Assembly (NCBI RefSeq): GCF_900156285.1 | Contig: NZ_FTNC01000018.1 | Span: forward strand, 1-53,628 | Origin: Halanaerobium kushneri | Lineage (GTDB): Bacteria > Bacillota > Halanaerobiia > Halanaerobiales > Halanaerobiaceae | DNA length: 53,628 bases | Reading direction: 5' to 3' | Shown here: positions 40,980-50,281 of the stretch, piece after piece | Position numbering within the stretch: the stretch's first letter is position 1 | Layout: the number at the start of each line of letters is the position of its first letter | Translations under genes and position numbers: made by a program | Notes under the pieces: generated by a model | What the model was told of the DNA's origin: nothing | Database searches by the model: none | Seen by the model: the letters and a program-made list of their open reading frames with translations, nothing else

Positions 40980-43670
40980 TCATTTTTTATCTCTACCAGC
41001 AAAAATATTCATTAACTGAATCAAAAACATTGGCAGAATAATTGCTGCAGCTGTTGGCAGCAGCAATTCTATTGGAATTGCAACAGTAGAAAGTATCTTC
41101 TGCAGTGGTCCTAAATAAATAGCTGCCAGTTGAAATACAATTCCAATTCCTACTGCAAGCCAGAGATAATAATTTTCTAAAAGTGTTTTATCAAAGGCCA
41201 GACCTGACTTGCGGCGGGCATTGAAAACATGAAACAACTGGATAAACGAGAGGGCAGCAAAGCTTAAAGTTCGGCTGAGTTCCAGACTGTAGTCTGCATT
41301 TAAAGACCAGAGATATAAGAGCATCGGACCTGCTGCCAAAATAAGACTGTGCAGGCTAACCTTCTTCTTAAATGCCCTGTTCATTATATTTCTTTCGGTT
41401 GTGGCCTCCCTCCCCATAATATTATTCTCTTCTTTTTCCCAGGCCAATGAAAGAGCCGGAAAGACATCAATTACTACATTAATCCACAATATCTGCATCG
41501 CCAGAAGCGGCAGGGGTAGATTGAAAATGATCCCCAAAAAAATATAAATAATTTTACTCAGATTATTGGAAAAAAGAAAGTAGATAAACTTCTGGATGTT
41601 ATCAAAGATAACTCGGCCTTCTCTAACAGCTGTAACAATAGTGGCAAAATCATCATCTAAAAGCACCATATCCGATGCCTCTCTGGCAACTGTGGTACCT
41701 CTTTTCCCCATTGAAACTCCAATATCGGCCTTTTTAAGAGCGGGTGCATCATTTACTCCATCACCTGTCATCGCAGTAATCTCTTCTTCCTGATTCAGAG
41801 CATCAATGATCTGCAGTTTGTTTTCTGGAGTAACCCGCGAAAAAACGGAATTGTTTTTAATCAGTTCTCTTAATTCTTCAGCAGAAGCCTGAGAGATCTG
41901 CTGACCGCTGATTACACTATCGCTGTCTGTAATCCCTACTTCCCTGGCAATTGCAGCAGCTGTATCCATCTGGTCACCGGTAATCATCTTAGTTTTGATT
42001 CCCGCTTTTTTGGTCTCTTTAATTGCCTCTTTAACCGACTCTCTTGGCGGATCAATAATCGCAGACAGGGCCAGAAATGTAAGCGAACTTTTGATCTCAG
42101 TCTGCAGCTTCTCTTCTGAATCTAAATTTTTGCCTTCTTTATAAGCAACTCCCAGAATGCGGAGGCCTTCTTCACCGAGCTTCTTATTTTTTTGCTGAAT
42201 TTCATTTATTTTAGCAGCAGTTAATTCTTTTTGCTCACCGTTAAGCATAATTGAATCACACATCTCAAGTACCACATCCGGTGACCCCTTCAAATAGAGA
42301 TGTTCTTTTCCTTCAGGCAGAGCATAGCTAACTGCCATATACATATAATCTGAGTTAAAAGGAATTTCAGCCAGTTTCTGGTATCCCTTATTTTTTAGAC
42401 TTTCTTTAGAAAAGCCAGCCTTTCTTCCAGCTGTCAGGAGGGCTCCTTCTGTTGCTTCTCCCAGCACCTTATAAGCTCCATCTTCTTTAGTTAATTCAGC
42501 TGAAGTACAGAGCAGTCCGGACTTTAAAGTCAGCTCCAGTCCCGCTTCAACTGCCGGTTCAATCTTTTCTCCAGCAAGCAGAAAATCTCCTTCCGGCTGA
42601 TAGCCTGTTCCACTGATCTCAATTAGATGGTCATTTAAGTAAATTTTTCGGAGTGTCATCTGATTTTCAGTAATTGTTCCGGTCTTATCGGTACAAATGG
42701 AGGTAACTGAACCCAGTGTTTCAACTGCCAGAAGTTCTCTCACTAGGGCATTATGTTCAACCATCTTCTTCATCCCGATGGCCAGGGTCACAGTTGCAAT
42801 TATCGGCAAACCCTCAGGAACTGCAGCAATTGCCAGGGCAATTCCAGTTTTAACTGTATCGTAGACCGGCCGCCCCATAAAAATTCCGAGTATTGTCAGA
42901 ACTGCAATTACTGCCAGAGTAATTTTAATCAGTGATTTTCCAAGTCTCTCCAGTCTCTTTTCAAGCGGAGTTTTTCCCTCCTTAGTTTCATCCAGCATGG
43001 CGCCAATCTTTCCGATTTCTGTCTCCTCGGCAATTGCGGTGACTACAGCCTTACCCTTACCGCGAGCAGCTGTTGTTCCCATGTAAACCATATTATTTCT
43101 TTCGGCCAGAGTCTTTTTAGAATCAAACTGAGCTTCTGCCTCTTTGGCAACACTTTCCGATTCCCCGGTCAGCGAAGCCTCATTAACAGTTAGATTATTA
43201 GTATCAATCAATCTTGCATCTGCCGGTATCTGATCCCCTTCTTCAATAAATATTATATCTCCCGGTACCAGATCAACAGCTTCGATTTCTTGCTTTTTCC
43301 CATCCCTAATTACCAGTGCCTTTTTGCTCAAAACATTTTTTAAGGAAGCCACTGCTTTCTGAGCCCGGTATTCAGTCACAAAACCAATAATTGTATTAAA
43401 AACAATGACAGCCAAAATTGCATAGCCTTCCAGAGTATCCCCAATCAAAAAGGCAAGTACAGCTGCAATGATCAAAATTATGATTATCAAATCTTTAAGC
43501 TGATTTAAAAGAATCTGCCAGACTGAAACTCCTCTTTTTTCTTGCAGTTTATTTAAACCAAATTTTTCTCTCTTTTTCTCAACTTGAGTTTTATTCAGAC
43601 CCTGATCAGAATCTGAATTAAGTGAATTTAAAATAGAAATTTTATTTTCTTTATAAAATTCCCGACTCAA
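40980..43670 (-). CDS. P2-type cation-transporting ATPase (calcium-pump-like)
   Basis: Integral membrane pump of 896 residues. It has the N-terminal cation-ATPase domain (LNSLNSDSDQGLNKTQVEKK), the TGES loop (SLTGESESVAK), the ion-site helix AIAAVPEGLPIIATVTLAIG, the phosphorylation site ICTDKTGTITENQ, and the hinge ITAMTGDGVNDAPALKKADI. The PEGLP motif and the overall pattern match bacterial SERCA/PMR1-like calcium pumps; helix M6 reads NVVIDVFPAL, so another cation such as sodium is not excluded. TTG start with AGGAGGG. It is divergent from the LolA/RND operon. Confidence 0.92.
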   Translation of the reverse strand: MSREFYKENKISILNSLNSDSDQGLNKTQVEKKREKFGLNKLQEKRGVSVWQILLNQLKDLIIIILIIAAVLAFLIGDTLEGYAILAVIVFNTIIGFVTEYRAQKAVASLKNVLSKKALVIRDGKKQEIEAVDLVPGDIIFIEEGDQIPADARLIDTNNLTVNEASLTGESESVAKEAEAQFDSKKTLAERNNMVYMGTTAARGKGKAVVTAIAEETEIGKIGAMLDETKEGKTPLEKRLERLGKSLIKITLAVIAVLTILGIFMGRPVYDTVKTGIALAIAAVPEGLPIIATVTLAIGMKKMVEHNALVRELLAVETLGSVTSICTDKTGTITENQMTLRKIYLNDHLIEISGTGYQPEGDFLLAGEKIEPAVEAGLELTLKSGLLCTSAELTKEDGAYKVLGEATEGALLTAGRKAGFSKESLKNKGYQKLAEIPFNSDYMYMAVSYALPEGKEHLYLKGSPDVVLEMCDSIMLNGEQKELTAAKINEIQQKNKKLGEEGLRILGVAYKEGKNLDSEEKLQTEIKSSLTFLALSAIIDPPRESVKEAIKETKKAGIKTKMITGDQMDTAAAIAREVGITDSDSVISGQQISQASAEELRELIKNNSVFSRVTPENKLQIIDALNQEEEITAMTGDGVNDAPALKKADIGVSMGKRGTTVAREASDMVLLDDDFATIVTAVREGRVIFDNIQKFIYFLFSNNLSKIIYIFLGIIFNLPLPLLAMQILWINVVIDVFPALSLAWEKEENNIMGREATTERNIMNRAFKKKVSLHSLILAAGPMLLYLWSLNADYSLELSRTLSFAALSFIQLFHVFNARRKSGLAFDKTLLENYYLWLAVGIGIVFQLAAIYLGPLQKILSTVAIPIELLLPTAAAIILPMFLIQLMNIFAGRDKK

Positions 43671-43776
43671 CTTAAACCCTCCTTAAATTTTCTCAATTCT
43701 AAAATCAATAATTAAGCTTTGATTATTAATATATTTCTTTAGTAATAGAGAAATTCCTCTAAGCAAAATAAAAAGG

Positions 43777-43805
43777 TTGACAAACTAACGACCGTTCGTT
43801 AAAAT
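43777..43805 (+). promoter_or_regulatory. Promoter with TetR operator in its spacer
   Basis: TTGACA (43777-43782), 17 bases, TAAAAT (43800-43805). The spacer holds the palindrome TAACGA-CCGT-TCGTTA at 43786-43801, typical of TetR-family operators. The operon's last gene encodes a TetR regulator. Confidence 0.85.
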
Positions 43806-43870
43806 AAAGATAGATAAATTATTCTGACTTTAGCTTAAATTATTATCAATCAAAATAGGAGCTGATTTAA

Positions 43871-44641
43871 ATGAAAAAAATATCCACGATTCTGCTTTTA
43901 GGTCTTTTTATATTAACTCTTTCTTTTGCCGCAGCTGCTCAGGATTTAAGTGGTGAAGAAGTTCTAACAAACATTGAAAATGCCCGTCAGGCCGAAACAG
44001 CTTCCATGCAGATGACTATGGAGTTATATAATGCTGCCGGTGATATGCGGAGCCGACAGCTTAATAGTCGTCATAAAGAAGGTGAGGTAGAAAAATCTTT
44101 AATAGAATTTACCTCTCCTGCTGATGTTGCGGGGACAGCATTCTTATCTCTGGAAGATAATAGCAGTTCTGAAGAAGATATGTACCTCTTTTTACCTGTT
44201 CTTGGTTCAGTCAGAAAAATCTCTGGTTCACAAAAGAATGGCAATTTTGTCGGATCTGATCTAAGCTATATTGATTTAACTGTTTTCAGTGGAGCTAATT
44301 ATAAAGATAATTACCAGGCCGATGTTTTAGACAGCAGCAGCGAAGAATATCTTTTAAAACTTAATCCGACTGATCCCGACATTAACTATAAATATGGTAA
44401 GATGTGGGTCAAAACTGATATTTGGTCCCCAAAAAAAGTTGAATTTTATGATCAATCCGAAGAGCTTTTAAAAACAGTCCAGCTGGAAGACTTTAAAAAA
44501 ATAGATAATAACTGGATTGCTCAAAAGATAACAGTTAAAAACGAACAAAAAGGAACTAAAACAGTTATGAAAATGACAGAAATCAAGTTTAACATTAACC
44601 TTGATGACCAGCTCTTTACTACCCGCTATTTAGAAAGATAA
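43871..44641 (+). CDS. LolA-like outer-membrane lipoprotein-sorting protein
   Basis: Periplasmic protein of 256 residues with a signal peptide (cleavage near AAA-QDL, about residue 23). The fold of the LolA/COG2834 group is suggested by SGEEVLTNIENARQAETASM near the start, a lipid-cradle-like series of strands, LPVLGSVRKISGSQKNGNF and the late MKMTEIKFNINLDD. Members adjacent to RND/MMPL exporters are thought to carry lipid or hydrophobic cargo across the periplasm. It is first in the operon with the barrel protein, the exporter and a TetR repressor, which supports that role. Confidence 0.85.
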   Translation: MKKISTILLLGLFILTLSFAAAAQDLSGEEVLTNIENARQAETASMQMTMELYNAAGDMRSRQLNSRHKEGEVEKSLIEFTSPADVAGTAFLSLEDNSSSEEDMYLFLPVLGSVRKISGSQKNGNFVGSDLSYIDLTVFSGANYKDNYQADVLDSSSEEYLLKLNPTDPDINYKYGKMWVKTDIWSPKKVEFYDQSEELLKTVQLEDFKKIDNNWIAQKITVKNEQKGTKTVMKMTEIKFNINLDDQLFTTRYLER

Positions 44642-44685
44642 TAGTTTAATAGCAGAATTTAACGAAATAAAATGGGGTGCTAAAA

Positions 44686-45756
44686 ATGAAAAAATATCTA
44701 TCTTTAATAATTTTAATTACTCTAGTAACTTTATGTGCTTTCTCAACGGCTGCAGCTGAACTTCCTTTTTCTCTTTCAGGGGATTTTAAGACAAAATATA
44801 TCTATGATCTTGAAAATGAGAATAATCTGGATCAGACAGAATTAAACCTGGAAATTGAAAAAGATTTTTCCTATACAGGTGGCTTTTATCTTAATCTGGG
44901 GCTTGAAAGCTATTCTGAGTATCTAATGAATAATAAAAATAGAGAAACAGAACTCTCAATTAAAGAAGGGTACTTCGATTATTATACAGAAAACATTGAC
45001 TGGAGAGCCGGTAAACAAATTTTTAACTGGGGCAGTTCCTACAACATTAAACCCAGCAATTATTTCAATCCAATTGACATCGGTGCAATTAACCCTTTAG
45101 AAAACAGAGAAGGTATTAATGCACTGCAGGCTAAATATTATTTAAATAATGTTCAGCACTTTACTGCTGTAGTTGGCTTAAGAGAAGATATTAATGATTT
45201 TCAGCAGGCCCTTAAATTTACCAAAAGACGCTGGCATGGTTTTGACTTTTCTCTTTCTCTCTTCAGGGGTAATGAATTGGAGAAATATAATCAAAATGAA
45301 TATCCCAAAGTAACTAAAGCAGGCTTTGATATCACAGGTGATATTGGCCAGAAAAACATCGGTATTTTTTCAGAAGTGGTTTACAATGATTTCAAATCTC
45401 CCATCTTTAATGATGGGCTGGAGACAGTTGTCGGCTTTGATTACAAGTTTGAAAATAACCTCTATCTCTTAGGTCAGTATTATTATCAGAAAAGATTATT
45501 TGAAAATATCGATGACTCTCAAATTATCTCTCTTCACGCTGAAAAACCTTTCTGGCAGTTTCACAGCTGGGAGGCCAATTTGCTCTATGATCTCAATTCT
45601 GAGCTCATTGTTTTAAGACCTAAGATTATCTATTCGCTCACTGAAGCAATGGAAATAGAAGCAGGTGCAGTTCTTAAGGCTAATGATGATCAGAGAAGTC
45701 AGTTAGCCAGAGCAAATGAAGAGCTAATCTATCTGGGAATAAACAGCTACTTTTAA
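44686..45756 (+). CDS. Putative outer-membrane beta-barrel protein
   Basis: Protein of 356 residues with a signal peptide (cleavage near AAA-ELPF). The mature part is a series of alternating amphipathic strands rich in Tyr and Asn (GGFYLNLGLESYSEYL, EGYFDYYTENIDWRAGKQIF) and ends in YLGINSYF, with the terminal aromatic residue common in outer-membrane barrels. It resembles DUF1302/porin-like partners of MMPL exporters in overall style; no family is named with confidence. ATG 44686 with GGGGTG is preferred over GTG 44677. It supports a two-membrane cell envelope. Confidence 0.75.
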   Translation: MKKYLSLIILITLVTLCAFSTAAAELPFSLSGDFKTKYIYDLENENNLDQTELNLEIEKDFSYTGGFYLNLGLESYSEYLMNNKNRETELSIKEGYFDYYTENIDWRAGKQIFNWGSSYNIKPSNYFNPIDIGAINPLENREGINALQAKYYLNNVQHFTAVVGLREDINDFQQALKFTKRRWHGFDFSLSLFRGNELEKYNQNEYPKVTKAGFDITGDIGQKNIGIFSEVVYNDFKSPIFNDGLETVVGFDYKFENNLYLLGQYYYQKRLFENIDDSQIISLHAEKPFWQFHSWEANLLYDLNSELIVLRPKIIYSLTEAMEIEAGAVLKANDDQRSQLARANEELIYLGINSYF

Positions 45757-45773
45757 GGAGAGGGTGCTAAAAA

Positions 45774-48074
45774 ATGATAAGAAATATAATTAAAAAAGCT
45801 GCCCAGGCTGCAGTTGAACATCCCTGGATAATCATTATTATTTTCTTTTTGATCACGACTTCTGCTGCTTTTCAACTGCAGAATATCCAGCTTGATACTG
45901 CAATTAAGAGTTTAATTCCTTCTCATATGCCCTCCCGCAGCAGAATTGAAGGAATCGAATCTATTTTTGGCGGTACGGAAATGGTAATGATTACAGTTGA
46001 AGCAGATGATGTGTTAGCAAAAAGTGTTTTAGAAAAAGTAAAATATATTTCAGACAGCTTAGAGAAAATCAAAGAGATAGATAAGGTTAATTCTCCCTTT
46101 ACCCTAAATGATATTGAAGGTAAAGATAATCAGCTTATTATAGAAACTGCAATCAGAGATATTCCCAGTACTGAAGCCGAAAAATCTGAACTTAAAGAAC
46201 GCCTTTTAAGTAATGAACTGGTTATCGGGAATGTAGTTTCCAAAGATTTCAAAGCGATTTCCATTGGAGCAGTTCTCAAAGAAGATGTTCCAGACTCTGT
46301 AGTCTTAGATAAAATTGATCAGGTAATTGCTGATGCAAAGAATAAATTTTCGGATCAAAGCAGCTTAATGAAGGCCGGCCTGCCGATAGTTAGAGCCTTA
46401 AATGCAAAACTAATCCAGCACGATATGAGGCTTTTAATGCCGGTTGGCTTATTAATTATGTTGATTTTTTTATTCCTGGCTTTCAAACAGCTCCGGGGAG
46501 TGTTTTTGCCCTTTTTGGTTGTTGTAATGTCAATAATTTTTTCACTGGCCCTGCTGCCTATTTTAGGATGGAAGTTTCAGCTAATTACAATAATTTTACC
46601 AATAATTATGATTGCCGTTACAAATGACTACGGTATTCACATTATTGCTGCCTATCAGGAGCTGGCCTTAGATGAAGAAGGCGAAAAAACAGGCCCCAGA
46701 AATGTTGAATTAGATAAAAAAATAAGTAGAGATGCTGTAAACAACCTCGGGCTGCCGGTAATAGCAGCCGGAATAACAACGATGATTGGTCTTTTAGCAC
46801 TGATCAGTCATATCATTATTCCAGCCAGACAGCTTGGAGTTCTGGCAGCAGCAGGTATTGCTTTTTCAATTGTTGCCAGCATCTTATTTATCCCGGCAGT
46901 TCTTTCCCTTTTAAAAGTAGCAACACCTCTTAAAAAAAGTGAGGAAGATCAGGGGATATTAGAAAAAATACTCCGTAAAACTGCCAATCTAGTTATTGAA
47001 TTTCCCAAAAGAATTATTATTGTTACTCTAATTATCTTAATTATGATCAGCAGTGGAATTTTCTTCTTAAAGATCGACACAAATCCAATGAGCTTTTATG
47101 AAAAAGATTCTGAAATAGTTAAAGCAACTGAGCTGGTTAATAATAAATTTGGAGGAGCAAACACAATCTCCATAGTTGCAGAAGGAGATATTATGGAACC
47201 TGATATAATGCAGAAAATCAGTGAATTTGAAGAAGATATTGCTACTTATGACACGATTGGTGAAGTTACTGCCGTTTCCAAAATTATGAGAAAAATGAAT
47301 AGAGAGCTGCATAATGGTGACATAAACTTTGATAAAATACCGGATTCTCGTAATGCTCTGGCCCAGTATTTTCTGCTCTTTTCAATGTCTGGTGACCTGG
47401 ATAAACTGGTCGATTTTAACCGGCAGCATGCGCTGATCACAGCCCGGATGCCGACAAATAGTACAGATGAAATAAGCCGTACTGTGCATTATTTAAGAGA
47501 GGAAAGCAAAAAAGAATCTGCTTCTATCTTTACCATGGTTGGGGGTTTTGGTGACCTTTTATCTGAGATGGTAGATGTTGTAATCAGAGGTCAGGTCCTG
47601 AGTCTTTTGATATCCATTATTTTGGTTGCCATAGTTGTAATGATCCTCTTCAATTCATTTACAGCCGGCTTCTATTCAATATTACCTCTACTGACTGCAG
47701 TTATTTCTCTTTTTGGCTTAATGGGATATTTAAGTATTGAACTAAATATGATCACAGCAATGTTATCCTCAATTATGATCGGGGTTGGTATCGATTATAC
47801 AATCCACTTCCTCTGGCGCTACCGCAAAGAGAGAAAATCTCTGGAGGCAAAAGATGCGGTCTTAAAAACACTTTTAACATCAGGCAGAGGAATTGTTTTT
47901 AATGCACTCTCAGTTATAGTAGGTTTTTCTGTTTTATTAATCTCCGGTTTTTTACCGGTTAAATTCTTTTCCTTTTTGGTTACAGTCTCTGTTGGCAGCT
48001 GTTTAATTGGCTCACTTTTAATCCTGCCGGCCTTAGTTTTGATTTATAAACCGGCCTTTTTGGAGGTGAAATAA
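45774..48074 (+). CDS. RND/MMPL-family exporter
   Basis: Inner-membrane transporter of 766 residues with two repeats, each made of a single span, a large periplasmic domain and five spans. The first periplasmic domain contains QLDTAIKSLIPSHMPSRSRIE-type sequence (LDTAIKSLIPSHMPSRSR). Membrane motifs are LITIILPIIMIAVTNDYGIH in the first half and AMLSSIMIGVGIDYTIHFLW in the second, with the acidic residues expected for proton coupling. Relatives move lipids, hopanoids or hydrophobic compounds. It is encoded with LolA-like and barrel proteins, so an envelope lipid or hydrophobic compound is a likely cargo. Confidence 0.88.
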   Translation: MIRNIIKKAAQAAVEHPWIIIIIFFLITTSAAFQLQNIQLDTAIKSLIPSHMPSRSRIEGIESIFGGTEMVMITVEADDVLAKSVLEKVKYISDSLEKIKEIDKVNSPFTLNDIEGKDNQLIIETAIRDIPSTEAEKSELKERLLSNELVIGNVVSKDFKAISIGAVLKEDVPDSVVLDKIDQVIADAKNKFSDQSSLMKAGLPIVRALNAKLIQHDMRLLMPVGLLIMLIFLFLAFKQLRGVFLPFLVVVMSIIFSLALLPILGWKFQLITIILPIIMIAVTNDYGIHIIAAYQELALDEEGEKTGPRNVELDKKISRDAVNNLGLPVIAAGITTMIGLLALISHIIIPARQLGVLAAAGIAFSIVASILFIPAVLSLLKVATPLKKSEEDQGILEKILRKTANLVIEFPKRIIIVTLIILIMISSGIFFLKIDTNPMSFYEKDSEIVKATELVNNKFGGANTISIVAEGDIMEPDIMQKISEFEEDIATYDTIGEVTAVSKIMRKMNRELHNGDINFDKIPDSRNALAQYFLLFSMSGDLDKLVDFNRQHALITARMPTNSTDEISRTVHYLREESKKESASIFTMVGGFGDLLSEMVDVVIRGQVLSLLISIILVAIVVMILFNSFTAGFYSILPLLTAVISLFGLMGYLSIELNMITAMLSSIMIGVGIDYTIHFLWRYRKERKSLEAKDAVLKTLLTSGRGIVFNALSVIVGFSVLLISGFLPVKFFSFLVTVSVGSCLIGSLLILPALVLIYKPAFLEVK

Positions 48075-48075
48075 T

Positions 48076-48669
48076 TTGGCAGATACTAGAGAAAAGATAC
48101 TGAATTCTGCTTTAAATCTCTTTGCAAAAAATGGTTATCACGGAACCTCGATCAGGGCAATAGCAGATAGTGTAGGTATTCAGAAAAGCTCAATCTATAA
48201 TCACTTTTCGGGCAAAAAAGCTATTTTTTCTGAACTCTTTAAAAAGCTGGCCCCGATTGACATGGAAGAAGAATTTTATAAGTCTAAAATATTGAATGAA
48301 AATGAAGACCCAGTTGAAATTCTTCACTTTTTTGGCAGATTAATAATTGATGAGATGAAAGATAAAAATAAATCTAAGTGGCTAAAAATTATGCTCCGGG
48401 AACACAGCCATCCTGAAGTTAAAAAGAGAATGAAAGAGCGACTCGAAAATAATGTCAGAATTGGAGAAAGGTTTTTCAAAAAAATGAAAGATAAAGGTGA
48501 AATAAAGAGTGATCTAAACTGCTTTCTGCTGGCAAATGAATTCATTGGCGGCATTGTATTTTTTAGAATGCGTTATCTACTCTTTGAACTGGACAGTTTT
48601 GAAGAATTGGAAGCTGAAACCGAAGAACATATAGACTTTTTCTGGAAAAATATAAAAAAAGAAACTTAG
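48076..48669 (+). CDS. TetR-family regulator of the exporter operon
   Basis: Regulator of 197 residues. The N-terminal helix-turn-helix is classical (REKILNSALNLFAKNGYHGT, SIRAIADSVGIQKSSIYNHF). The C-terminal ligand domain is helical and shows no recognisable effector site. It starts at TTG one base after the exporter stop, with GGAGGTG inside the exporter end, so it is cotranscribed. The palindrome inside the operon promoter at 43786-43801 is its probable operator, giving negative feedback. Confidence 0.9.
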   Translation: MADTREKILNSALNLFAKNGYHGTSIRAIADSVGIQKSSIYNHFSGKKAIFSELFKKLAPIDMEEEFYKSKILNENEDPVEILHFFGRLIIDEMKDKNKSKWLKIMLREHSHPEVKKRMKERLENNVRIGERFFKKMKDKGEIKSDLNCFLLANEFIGGIVFFRMRYLLFELDSFEELEAETEEHIDFFWKNIKKET

Positions 48670-48722
48670 TGATATTTAAAAGGCTGAATTTTATATTTTA
48701 AATTATTATATCTCAATTATAT

Positions 48723-48783
48723 AAAAAATCCCTTACTCAAAGGAGTCTCTGCAAATTCTACTCTTTAAGAAAAGGGATTTTTT
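48723..48783. terminator. Terminator shared by the TetR gene and the symporter gene
   Basis: Twelve-base perfect arms (AAAAAATCCCTT / AAGGGATTTTTT) with a smaller inner stem, between the convergent TetR and symporter genes; U-runs serve both directions. Confidence 0.75.
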
Positions 48784-48836
48784 ATTATTTATATATTTTT
48801 TTAACTTAAAACATTATCAATTCAAATAAATTAGCA

Positions 48837-50105
48837 CTACTGCTTCCAGCTGCCTGAGCTAAAATCAATTGCATCATTCCACTTTGCAACCAGAGCAGTT
48901 ACAGCCAAATCTCCAGTTACATTGTTAACTGTTCTAAAGCGGTCTAAAATTGGATCAATCCCCGCAACAAAACCAACTACTGAAAGTGGAAGTCCAAGCT
49001 GAGTTAAAACAAGGGTCAGCATAATCAAACCACTACCTGGAACACCTGCTGTTCCAATACTAGCCAGCACTGCTGTTACAACAACTGTAGCCTGCTGGGC
49101 AATAGTTAAACTCTGCCCGATTAAATTGGCAGCAAAGATAGCTGCTACCCCCTGATACATTGCAGTACCATCCATATTAATTGTGGCCCCAAGCGGTAAG
49201 GTAAAACTATAAATTTCTTCATCTATTCTTAAATTATTTTCTGCATTGGCCATGGAAACCGGTAGAGTACCACTGCTCGATCTAATACTTAAGGCAGTAA
49301 GCATCGCATCTTTAACGCCCGCTAAAAAGCCCATTGGTCTCTGCTTTAAAAGTCCGCTGACTATTACCAGCAGATGAGTAACAGCAATGTGCACAATTAC
49401 CGCTATTAAAAGAGAAAAAATAAGTTTACTAAAGGGAACTAGTGCGTCAACACCTGTTTTGGCAAATACTGAAGCCATCAGCGCAAAGACTCCAATAACT
49501 CCAAACTCCATAACACCCCAGACTATTTTAAACATCGCTTCTGCACCAGCCTCAATCATATTAAAAATACTCTCTACACCTGATTTAATATTACCTTCTG
49601 CATTTTCCTGAAGTACAGCTAGAGCCAGACCAAAGACTATAGCAATGAAAATTGTCTGCAGGACATTACCCTCAGCAAAGGCTGCAATAGGATTACTGGG
49701 CACAATATTCATAAAGACCTCAGCCAGTGAAGGCGCTTCCTTAGTCATAATCTCTGCTTCCAATGGTAAAGTAAGTCCTATTCCCGGAGCAATTAAATTT
49801 GCTGTAAATAAACCAATTACTATTGCAACAGCAGTTGTAATTAAATAAAGGGCAACAGTCTGGGCACCTACCTTTCCTAACTTAGATGGGGTTAAGCTTC
49901 TCATTCCAGCTACAAGGGTTAAAAAGACAATTGGAATAATTATCATTTTTAAAAGTTTAATAAAAAGTGTTCCCAGAGGTTCTAAAACAAGTACTGATTC
50001 CCCCAAAAACAATCCCAGCAGTGAACCCAAAATAAATGCAATTCCTATCCTTAAAACCAGCGGCTTCGATTTATAAAGCTGCCAGAGCGTTTTATTTGAT
50101 TCCAT
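48837..50105 (-). CDS. Dicarboxylate/amino-acid:cation symporter (GltP/DctA family)
   Basis: Sodium- or proton-coupled transporter of 422 residues for glutamate, aspartate or C4-dicarboxylates. The serine-rich hairpin region RSSSGTLPVSMANAE, the sodium-site motif LPLGATINMDGTAMYQG and the second hairpin region GTAGVPGSGLIMLTLVL are intact. The C-terminal substrate region reads GIDPILDRFRTVNNVTGD, where the family usually has D-M-x-R-T-x-x-N-V-x-G-D. Eight spans and two re-entrant loops are expected. Monocistronic, with promoter at 50202-50174. Confidence 0.93.
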   Translation of the reverse strand: MESNKTLWQLYKSKPLVLRIGIAFILGSLLGLFLGESVLVLEPLGTLFIKLLKMIIIPIVFLTLVAGMRSLTPSKLGKVGAQTVALYLITTAVAIVIGLFTANLIAPGIGLTLPLEAEIMTKEAPSLAEVFMNIVPSNPIAAFAEGNVLQTIFIAIVFGLALAVLQENAEGNIKSGVESIFNMIEAGAEAMFKIVWGVMEFGVIGVFALMASVFAKTGVDALVPFSKLIFSLLIAVIVHIAVTHLLVIVSGLLKQRPMGFLAGVKDAMLTALSIRSSSGTLPVSMANAENNLRIDEEIYSFTLPLGATINMDGTAMYQGVAAIFAANLIGQSLTIAQQATVVVTAVLASIGTAGVPGSGLIMLTLVLTQLGLPLSVVGFVAGIDPILDRFRTVNNVTGDLAVTALVAKWNDAIDFSSGSWKQ

Positions 50106-50173
50106 TTTAAATCATTCCTTTCTTCTATTAAAAAATCAATAAAATAACCTTACTAATTTTACCACTAATACAT

Positions 50174-50202
50174 ATTATAATAATTCTTTAGGTATTTAGC
50201 AA
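50174..50202 (-). promoter_or_regulatory. Promoter of the symporter gene
   Basis: TTGCTA (50202-50197), 17 bases, TATAAT (50179-50174), directly after the terminator of the upstream amidohydrolase. Confidence 0.7.
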
Positions 50203-50207
50203 GCAAA

Positions 50208-50233
50208 AGCGGCAGTGAATTAACTCTGCCGCT
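50208..50233 (-). terminator. Terminator of the amidohydrolase operon
   Basis: A perfect 8-base stem (AGCGGCAG / CTGCCGCT), followed on the minus strand by TTTTGCTT. Confidence 0.75.
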
Positions 50234-50281
50234 GCTGAAACAATTTTTATTTTTAAAATTTTAATTGATTAAGATTAATCA

